From: Polytrichum commune
Taxonomy: Eukaryota > Streptophyta > Polytrichopsida > Polytrichales > Polytrichaceae
Assembly: GCA_950295325.1 (NCBI GenBank)
Contig: OX485808.1
Coordinates: forward strand, 39,020,527-39,084,526
DNA: 64,000 nucleotides
Direction of reading: 5' to 3'
The stretch's first letter is position 1. Each line of letters begins with the position of its first letter. A program made the position numbers and the translations under genes. Shown piece by piece: positions 55,790 to 64,000 of the stretch. A model generated the notes under the pieces. The model saw only the letters and a program-made list of their open reading frames with translations, was not told where the DNA came from and searched no databases.

Positions 55790-56250
55790 ACACTAACGGC
55801 CAACAACTTGATCGCTTGTATAACCTCATGACACTTGACGTTAGTGTGCATACTAATATTTGGCATTAGTATACTTGATATTGGAATGAGGTCTATGGAT
55901 GGTTTACATAACGGTCAACAAGTGGAATATAAATGTAACCACATGACAATTGGCATTAGTATGTACAGTAATATCTTCCTCTTGCATATTGAATTGTAAA
56001 AGTATATTCTCAAGCATTCCAATGTGCTACGCTTAATATGATACTTTGAATAGTTATGCACTTCAAAAGCAACTGATGTTGACAAATAGTGTCATGTTGA
56101 AACTTAGCGGGTGTGACACTACTAAGCCTTTAGGCGTCTAGTTTAGATTGTTCGCCAATAGTGCACATAGAATCCTAACTAATATACCATAAATTGTGTA
56201 TTAGTTAGGATATGTAGGTGGTAAATGTATTGTTAAATACTTGTGTTGGG
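55790..56250. repeat. interspersed repeat R1, copy 2
   Basis: Counterpart of 49420-50005 with many differences. No ORF. Confidence 0.6.
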
Positions 56251-56399
56251 TGAATATACATGAGGCACACAATTTTCACATTGTGTTGTAGTGTATGTGC
56301 ACATGACCATATTATGCATATCTCAATAATGTGCAAATTAATCAATCTTATGCTCATTAGTTCAACTTGTAAAGAATTAGTTTAATAGATTTATTGGGG

Positions 56400-57015
56400 T
56401 GTTTATCTCTATGAGTGGTGGACTTTGCATACCATGTATGATCTAGTGTGTACATTTAAAAAGGCTATTAGTTTTTTTGAAGTAGAGGTAGATGTACAAG
56501 AGGGGCCCCTAAGGATTAGAAAAGAACCCAATAATAAATGTGTTGGTTCCATCCACTTCATGTTTTCATCCATTGTTGTCACATAGTCATAGTCTTCAAT
56601 GACTACCATGTCTATTCTTGTAGGGTTTCTAGGTTTTTACAAACTAGAGGGTCTTGGAACTCTCATGGACTTCCTGTAGTTTTTCTCTTTGGATTGTCAC
56701 TACAATATCGTGCTTTTATCTTTGTTTTTTTGATACAATTGTTGAATTACATGCTTATGGATGGAAAAAAGATTCAATGACTTTCTCACTGGAAAGCTTA
56801 ATATTATTTTATATGTAATAAAGGCTTATTCATGATTTATAGTTTGTATATGTAGTGGAGGCATTTATCATATTAAATTGAAAAGCTTAGTATAAATACA
56901 CGAGTCCATTTTCTAGCATGTAGTTAGTACAAATGCATATTCTTTTCTTTATAAACTTCTCGTATATAGGGGGTTTCATTTCATAATGACCCACACACAT
57001 CAATTAGGTTTTAGA
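56400..57015. repeat. interspersed repeat R2, copy 1
   Basis: Diverged match to 60395-61040: AAAAGGCTATTA, GGTAGATGTAC, CATCCATTGTTGTCA, GGATTGT, and the end CCCACACACATCA..TAGGTTT. Short frames in it are not supported. Confidence 0.65.
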
Positions 57016-57545
57016 TGATGTGTCCAAACCCCCCCCCCCTTGTTCATTTCATAGAGACATATAGGTGTCTCCAAGGTCAATAGAGTAGTCAAAACTTAGG
57101 CTTCCATGTACATAATATCTAAGTACTAGTAATCATGTCTAAGGGCTCATCTCAAGTTTAAATGTTCCACATGCATTTTACACATATTGCAAGTCTCCAC
57201 TTGTATCATAAAAAAAATGTTCGTAGCCCTCAAAATTCCATGTATGAAAAATGTAAACTTGCATGATGTTCATCAATGAGTAGTTTTAAGGGAAAAAAAT
57301 TAAAATAAACAATTGCATATAAAAATATCATGCCTCGAGGAAAATTTTAAATCACCATGTCAAGTGAAGGATGACAAGCCATAATCTTCTCAATGGGAGG
57401 GTGCTCTAAGCTACACTTCACATGCTCGTCAACCAAAGTAACTTAATTTAACGGGACTCAAGAATTGTAAGACATTGCAAGAGTCCCAACTCCCAAAGCT
57501 TGGCAAAAAAAATCAAGTAGTCCTCAAGCAATCTTTCAATGAAAT

Positions 57546-57686
57546 CACTACTAGAAATGTGGTAGTTTCACGACACAAATTGACCATAATGACACGGGCT
57601 CGACTTAGGCCCAACTTGGGTTTGTGTGATGCTGGTCACTTCATGTTGAATCATCGTGTCGTGAAACTACCACATATCTGGTAGTG
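57546..57686. mobile_element. 141-bp CACTA-type MITE
   Basis: Left end CACTACTAGAAATGTGGTAG and the reverse complement of CTACCACATATCTGGTAGTG at the right, with GTTTCACGACAC continuing both arms. Flanks AAT and AGT are a near 3-bp duplication. Its TIR differs from that of the 8487-15504 element apart from CACTAC. Confidence 0.8.
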
Positions 57687-57689
57687 AGT

Positions 57690-59360
57690 TAAGAAATCAA
57701 ACTTGAAGATGATGCCACATTGTCGATACACTTTTCGTTCAAAGGGATGACCAATTTTGCAAGTTACAAACACTTTTCTTATCAAGGTAGAGACCCCCAT
57801 TGTTGATGGTCATTGGATTTGTAACATTTGTCAATTTGTTGAGATTGGATGTCATGTAAGTTGTGAATTTTTTATCTTCATTAGATAATGATTATACAAA
57901 TTATCTTCAATTTTGGCTAGGAAAATGATACTATTTAGCCATTGTTGAATGTGTTGTGAACTAGGAAGAACTAGAGATTTGTTCTTGCACAATGCTTGCT
58001 AAATCCTCTTCACATACACTAGATTGAATGCTCAATCTTGTATTTTTAAGCTCCTTCGATCCAACACATGTCCTGTGAACTAATAGCAACCTTTGTCGAG
58101 CCTAACTGGTCTTGCCACTAGCTCAACCCTCATGTTTAAACCCTTCCATATTTTTTTGTGTAGGCCCAAGGTGGATGTTATGAGCCATCTCCATGCTTAG
58201 CAGACTTGCCCACATGTGGTCAAATTGCTTAATATATAATACCTTTGCCACTTTGTCAGGTTAAAGGTGGGGCTTGGGATGGTTAGGTTATGATGGGCTT
58301 GGGGCATGCGCCCCTTAGTCGAGTCATTCGTGCGCACATACCATCAACTAGTCTTCCCTTGGACTCTTGAGCTAGACCATGGCATATGTTGGTCAAACCA
58401 AACATGAAACTTAGAGGATTTGTGATATTATGAATGCATTGGGTTCGTTGTAGGTTGATTCATGAAATAAATTGATGACATCGGCCACAATCCCAAGCAT
58501 ATCCAAATGATCACTGCAATTCTCTTGTATAGTAATGATGCTAAGAGGAAAACACGCACAAACCCCAAAAGACGCAATGATGAACCCTGTCATACGTCCC
58601 TATTGTTGAGACTGCATTATTCGCAAAGTGCAAACCAAATGTTGGCCCTGTTTTGGGCACCCTCCAAGATTTTTTTTAATTTTTTTTTAATAGCGTTCAT
58701 GTACTTTTTTAATTCAATAACCCGCCATCTCGAAAATTAATTGATTAATTGCATTCACGCACTCAAAAAATTCGGTAACCAGAATTACCGCCATGGGTCT
58801 CACATACTAAACCCCAAAGCTTAAGAGGTGAGACAAAACTCAAAACATGAAGAGCCCAAAGAGAATGAGTGAGAGATGCTAGGAGGTATATGAAGTTTTC
58901 AAGCCTTGGCCTCTAACCCTCGGCCCCTAGGGCTTTACATTAGTGATCCTTGACCCCTAGGATATTTGTTTTTTATTGTTCACTTGAGGCCGGCTCAAGA
59001 TTCAAAAGTACTCAAATATTGGTTGAGTTGGCCCCAAGATTTCACGGCCTTGACTCCTAGTGTAAAGCGGCCTTAAGTCTCCTTGCACTAAGTTGGGGCA
59101 TCCCATGGTTATATTCTCAGGACCCACATGAATGAATGCACACTACTTGATAATATTATGAGACTTCACAAAAATTACCAATCATTTTAGAACAAATTAA
59201 AGAGTATACCTCAAATCAATAAAGAAAAACCAAAAGGTGTCCGCATCTAACCAATTGGACTTGGAAACACTAGGACCTCAACCAATTAGTACGCCCAAAA
59301 ATCTCCCCAGACACTATTTGAGGGAATACCAAAATCGTAACTTGAAAACCTTGGCGTCCT
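57690..59360. other. gene-free intergenic DNA
   Basis: AT-rich. A T-run region near 58666-58690 and short frames only. Confidence 0.5.
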
Positions 59361-59367
59361 GTATGGC

Positions 59368-59740
59368 CAATGTTCAAGATCGAAGTCTTCAATGCCCTTC
59401 AAAATACACCTCTCTCAAAATAGCCCTTCAAAATGCAATTCCAAATTGAAAATGAAGACATCACTTGAAGTCCTCAATACAATTTGCCTGCCACAAGAAC
59501 CAACAAGCTTAGGGCATTGTCACTACAAGAAGTGGAGTTAGATGGTTGATTCTTAATTCTTCACATTGTATTAAAAACATGTACCATATAATTCATGCAC
59601 AAGTTTAATATGAGTTTTGTATTTCATTTCTATATTCTTGGATTGGCATCTTGGATTTGAACGAACCTTTCAACTGAAGAGCTGAGATTTGAGAACCCTT
59701 CAAAATGAAACTCATATGAAGGCTTCAATCTTGAACACTG
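59368..59740. mobile_element. hAT MITE related to the 50014-51107 element
   Basis: Ends CAATGTTCAAGATCGAAG and the reverse complement of CTTCAATCTTGAACACTG. The right 240 bp matches the left part of the hAT element in opposite orientation (AACCAACAAG.TTAGGGCATTGTCACT, GGAGTTAGAT.GTTGATTCT). Flanks TGTATGGC and CATACGGC are a diverged 8-bp duplication. Confidence 0.8.
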
Positions 59741-59922
59741 CATACGGCTCCTTGTTTTGGTACTGTAAGAGGTACAGTTACAGTTTTGTCCTTGCACAAA
59801 TCATCGATTCAGTTATGGGAAAAAAGTAAAGTTGTTTCTTCATTAAAGGCAAACCAGCTGCCCACACATGGAGGGAATGCCCACATGATGCTCAGTCCTC
59901 CTGTCACCAACTAAGCTTTCAA

Positions 59923-59926
59923 TGTG

Positions 59927-59957
<31 letters not shown>

Positions 59958-59958
59958 G
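59923..59958. repeat. (TG)n-(TA)n microsatellite
   Basis: GT units followed by TA units. Confidence 0.97.
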
Positions 59959-59979
59959 TACTCTTCTCCCTCTCTATTA

Positions 59980-60390
59980 AGACATGTTTAGTCAGGCAAG
60001 AATTCGGAATGTGGTATTCTAAGTATTATGGCCTTTTGGCTTCAAAATGTCATACTATCGAGGTTTTTAGGAAACTGGCCTAACTTTTTAATGTAAAATG
60101 TCATTTTGTACATACAGTGAAGATACATGAGTATGAAAGAATAGTTGTATTGAAGAAGAGTGTTCACAATGTTCTCTAAGGTTCTCCAATGCTCACAACG
60201 TTCCCCATTGTTTCCCAATGTTTACAATGCTCCCAAGGTTTTCATGTATGTTGCGAAGAACTAATCGCATATGAACTTTGAAATACATGAACATCCCACC
60301 ACTTATGCACATCGATTGCCTCTATTTTATGAAAAATCGGGCCTAAAAGATGTTGTATTATGAGTGTTGTAGTCGTAGTATGGAGATAAA
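59980..60390. repeat. interspersed repeat R3, copy 1
   Basis: Diverged match to 61385-61830 (TTAGACAT.TTTGGTCA.GCAAGAA, TCATACTATC.AGGTTTT, ACA.TGAAGATAC). Confidence 0.65.
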
Positions 60391-60394
60391 TTAC

Positions 60395-61040
60395 CTGGGG
60401 GTGGACTCTTCACACCATGTGCGAATTAACGTGTGTATAGAAACGAGTGTTGTTTGAGGCATTAGAATACATAGTATACAAAAGGGAGAGGTATGTTTTT
60501 TCTTTAGTGTGTGCATTTGAAAAGGCTATTAAGAATTTTGAAGTGAAGGTAGATGTACTTATTTCATTCAATTTACATTTACATCCATTGTTGTCATATG
60601 GTTTTTCTCCCCAAAGACTACGCCGGTCCATCCTTGTTAGGGTGTGCATTTGGATTCTAGTTTCTTCCAAAGTTGAGACTCTTAAAGTTCTCATCATCTC
60701 CCTTGAATTTGCTCTATGGATTGTGGCTAAGTTATTATGCTCTTGTCAACTTCGTTTATTTGATGTAATTTATGAATGAAATAATATTCAACAACTTTCT
60801 TATTGGAAAGTGAAAGTGGATCGTACATGCAACAAAGGCCTATTTATATCATCAGTTTTCATTTTATGTGTGTAATGCAAGCATTTATCACATTACATTG
60901 AAAAGCTAAGTATAAATACTTGAGCCCATTTCTAGCAGTTGTCTTTATGTATACATATGTTTTCCTCTATAGTTCCCATTTTGAGGGTGTATAGGGTAAT
61001 TCACCCACGCACATCATTTGGTTTCCAATGAAGAGTCCAC
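60395..61040. repeat. interspersed repeat R2, copy 2
   Basis: Counterpart of 56400-57015, immediately after R3 copy 1. Confidence 0.65.
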
Positions 61041-61135
61041 CGCTTGGGGATAAATTAACACTAGAAATTTTGGCTGACGAAAAATGCCTCGTATAGTCTA
61101 GGTGTTGAGTGTTGTAATATGGAGGGTGAATTGTA

Positions 61136-61381
61136 GGGGATTGTTAAATTGACCACACTTTGGTTAAAACAAACACAATGACACGTTGTGCGGTCACATG
61201 ACGTGTCAAAATTTGATTTTTTTATTGCACACATGAAGAGTAGCAAAGTATCAGCTTTGCTTCCTCTTTCTTTACATTTCAACTTACAATTGGAATTGTT
61301 CAAATATTGACAGGTCATGTGACCGCAGAATGCATCTCTATGGTCATTTTAGCAAACTAAGTGGTCAAATTAACAATCCCC
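61136..61381. mobile_element. 246-bp MITE with GGGGATTGTTAA ends
   Basis: Ends GGGGATTGTTAA.TTGACCAC and their reverse complement at 61362-61381. Subterminal GCGGTCACATGAC is also inverted (near 61190 and 61328). No clear target duplication. Confidence 0.7.
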
Positions 61382-61384
61382 ATA

Positions 61385-61830
61385 TTGCTTTGTTCTCCCT
61401 CTTATTTAGACATATTTGGTCATGCAAGAAAGTACCTTATTGTCCAAATGTCATATTCTTGGTAATATGATATTTTGGCCTCATATGTCGTACTATCTAG
61501 GTTTTCCAAGAAAATGGCCTATGTTCATTTCGTATGTTCATACAATGAAGATACAAAATTTTGAAAGAACGTTTGTATTGAAGATATTTGTTAACGTTCT
61601 CCAATGTTTTCCAAAGTTCCCCTGCATGTTTCAAAATACTTATCACATATGAACCTTGAAATGCACGTGGCTCTCACAAAATTCTACACATTAATTACCT
61701 CTATTATATGACAATTGGGACAAGTCATATTGTGAACGTTGTAGTCATAGTGTGAGGTAAATCCATACTAGAAAGTTTGGTCGACAGGAAATGCATTGTA
61801 TAACTGAGTGTCGTAATATGGAGGAATAGA
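61385..61830. repeat. interspersed repeat R3, copy 2
   Basis: Counterpart of 59980-60390. The MITE at 61136 lies just before it. Confidence 0.6.
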
Positions 61831-63500
61831 CTATATTCACTTCTCATATACTTACTACTTATATAGGACAGTGGGCGCACACATCAGTGCCAATGCTCAA
61901 TGTTAACCAAATCGGCATAAGTTACTAGGTACCTACTTAGCTGACAAAAAATAACAAACGTCCCTTCCACATGGAAGCGTGCATAAATGTTTTCTCCAAG
62001 GAGAATCACTAGTTAGCATAATTATAAGAGAAGTTGAATCTCTTTGAAAATCCCTATTCAGAGTTGAATCCCTATTCCCGTACAGAAAGGTCATTTTAAT
62101 TTGGACGAAGAATTTTTGATTTGCAAAAAACCCTACAAATGAACTTGAGTTCGTAATATTTTTTGCTCTTATTGTGACATAATTGTATCTTTCAGACATT
62201 CCTCAAATTTTAAACATGAACTTTGATTTTTTTTTAATTTCAAGATATGAAGCTCAAGAAATCTACTTTAGTATGCAATTTTCAAAGCAAGCACATACGA
62301 TGACAACCACATTCCAACTTGCATTCAACAAGAAAGCAAATCTTCCCATCAAAATGTTACAAGATCACATCCAAAGCTTCATCAACATCGATGAACGTGT
62401 CTAGTAATTGAGTTTCCTTCACCGAAAAGGTCAAACACATGAATTAAGGTAGACGGTCCTAAATCAAACATAGCAATAATCTAGACAGCTACAGTTTAAT
62501 GATCTAATGATGGCGACATTGGTTAGAAGCAAGGGACTGGAGATATCGATTGTGCTTGTACTCAAGATTCTCTCTCTTTGAAAGAGTGTTGAGCTCGGGT
62601 TGTGAAGGTTGTGTGGGAGTTCTTCTAGACAATATGCGCTTCATTAATGCGTGGATATGTTATTGAATGTGAATCTAAGAATGGCCACCAAAAAGACATG
62701 TGTTTAAAAGAGATTGGACTACGTGCTCAAAATTGTTGACCATAATTTCTGAGCTCAGCTAGTGGTAAGGTAATTAAGATACTAAATTGACTCACCTTCA
62801 GCCCAAGCAACTGAAATTGCAACAAGGTTAATAATGTATATAATAGTAACATTCTAAAGTGGTAGATCTTAATATACACATGATCAAAAAACAATGGCGG
62901 AAACCTTGCCTCAACCTCCGAAAGGAAGCATTTTGCTGAGATCTAAACCTCCACAATGTATCTATTAAAATTTCAAACAGAGTTACCCTAACAGATTATG
63001 GCCACCTTCAATCCCTGGAAGGTTCTGCACCTGTTGATCACTCCTTGCAGGTCCAGTACTCGATCGAAGTAAAATCAACATGAATATATTTCACAGATGA
63101 TTTTGATAACACATCATCATCATCATTCTAACGGCGAATTAAACTTGCAGACCACAATATAGATGAGGTTGTAGTAGTAGTACGAGGTTTGCATCAATAC
63201 TGATCATTTCCTGTTGAATGGATAAATGATATGTACAAAATCTCTAAATTATTAGCAAGCAGCAAGTTGCACAGCCGTTATTATTGTGGTCTCCTGCCAG
63301 CCAAAATGGAAACTTAAGCTCGTGTGTTGATGACGCTCTCTTGACTCTTCCAGTGCTCCTTTTTTTTTTTGGGGGGGGGGGGGAGGAGAGAGAGAGAAAA
63401 AGGGGAAGGAAATTCGACCTACGTTGGCACAGATTCCAGTTTGGCATCCATTTTTGGAGGTTTAGAGTAAATCACCGGAAGTAGGAAACTCGGAATATTC
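61830..63500. other. gene-free intergenic DNA
   Basis: AT-rich, with a T/G homopolymer junction at 63359-63382. No supported gene. Confidence 0.45.
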
Positions 63501-63531
63501 AACATCCACAATAATTACTCTCTGCAATCCA

Positions 63532-63923
63532 TGTCTGAGCTAGCTGATGCAGCCAAGTTTGTTATCAGTTCTCTTGAGTCCATGAGATCATGTCTCCATC
63601 TTCTTCAAGTCATCGTCTTCATGGCGAAAATTTATTGCACTTAAAAGGTTTCCACCAGACGTTGTCCTTCGATCGAGTAGTGATGACGCTAAGTTTGTAG
63701 AATTCTACAAAGTCAAAGAATCCAGAAGTTTTCCAACTAAGTTCAGGTCGTCCTCTTGAACGGCGTCAGATTCTCCAACTGAGAGCAAATTACATTAAGT
63801 TGATCATTGAACTGCAGGATGTCTCCAACAATGCATCATCGAATGGGAGTGATTACATTGATACTATGGTGGATGTCTACCTTGCACAGTGTGATTACAG
63901 CGCAATCCAAGTCTACAAGTGTA
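63532..63923 (+). other. possible 5' exon fragments of a gene running off the right edge
   Basis: An ATG at 63532 opens 33 codons with an amphipathic helix (SELADAAKFVISSLESMR). A second open stretch (about 63705-63921) is helical (QILQLRANYIKLIIELQ, MVDVYLAQ) and ends at T|GTAAGTG, a good donor. The helical character recalls the N-terminal bundle of the kinase at 52218, but I see no direct match. Confidence 0.25.
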
Positions 63924-64000
63924 AGTGAAGCATTCTCTCACTTCGACACAGCAACTACCTTATACTCCTCCGACAACTACCTCAAGTGCATCTTCGACCA

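Noticed and set aside
59521-59560. CACTACAAGAAGTGG as a second CACTA end
   Set aside because: It lies inside the hAT MITE and matches the hAT element at 50190-50225, with no inverted partner.

Overview
The window looks like nuclear DNA of a land plant or close streptophyte relative. Genes carry GT-AG introns, there are plant-type CACTA, hAT and Ty3/gypsy elements, short TTTAGGG tracts, and receptor-like/Raf-like kinases. The kinase type, with a helical N-terminal region before the kinase domain, is common in non-seed plants, but the taxon is only a guess. No prokaryotic features, tRNA or rRNA genes, or CRISPR array were seen.

Layout. (1) 1-7.3 kb: two convergent, decayed, intron-containing genes. 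The plus-strand gene (1-1417, open at the left edge) shows a beta-class DNA N4/N6-methyltransferase-like fold. The minus-strand gene (6470-2019) has a ParB/sulfiredoxin-like segment followed by a similar methyltransferase-like region. Their introns and flanks hold a family of strong palindromes centred on CTCG...CGAG. (2) 8487-15504: a complete CACTA DNA transposon (29-bp TIRs, ATG target duplication). It carries a minus-strand TNPA-like multi-exon gene and a long CA-rich minisatellite but no recognisable TNPD transposase. (3) 15.5-27.5 kb: AT-rich intergenic DNA with MITEs, tandem repeats and a fold-back element built from the same palindromes. (4) 27550-48764: a transposase-like gene (DUF7869-type RNase H fold) split by a young 17,980-bp Ty3/gypsy retrotransposon (28054-46033, GGAAG target duplication). 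(5) 49-51.1 kb: repeats and a non-autonomous hAT element. (6) 52.2-55.6 kb: two tandem protein kinase genes, the only clearly intact host genes. (7) 55.6-64 kb: duplicated interspersed repeats, a CACTA-type MITE, a hAT MITE, one further MITE and a possible exon fragment at the edge.

Most unusual is the retrotransposon. Its integrase is preceded by four extra tandem copies of the linker plus zinc-binding (H2C2) module, five in all, four of them keeping the H-H-C-C ligands. A second GPY/F-like module follows the integrase, a domain is duplicated upstream of gag, and a large extra ORF lies downstream. Next in interest are the ParB-methyltransferase fusion family in a eukaryote and the CTCG...CGAG palindrome family. 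Across the decayed genes, every isolated in-frame stop is reachable by a single C-to-T (or G-to-A) transition.
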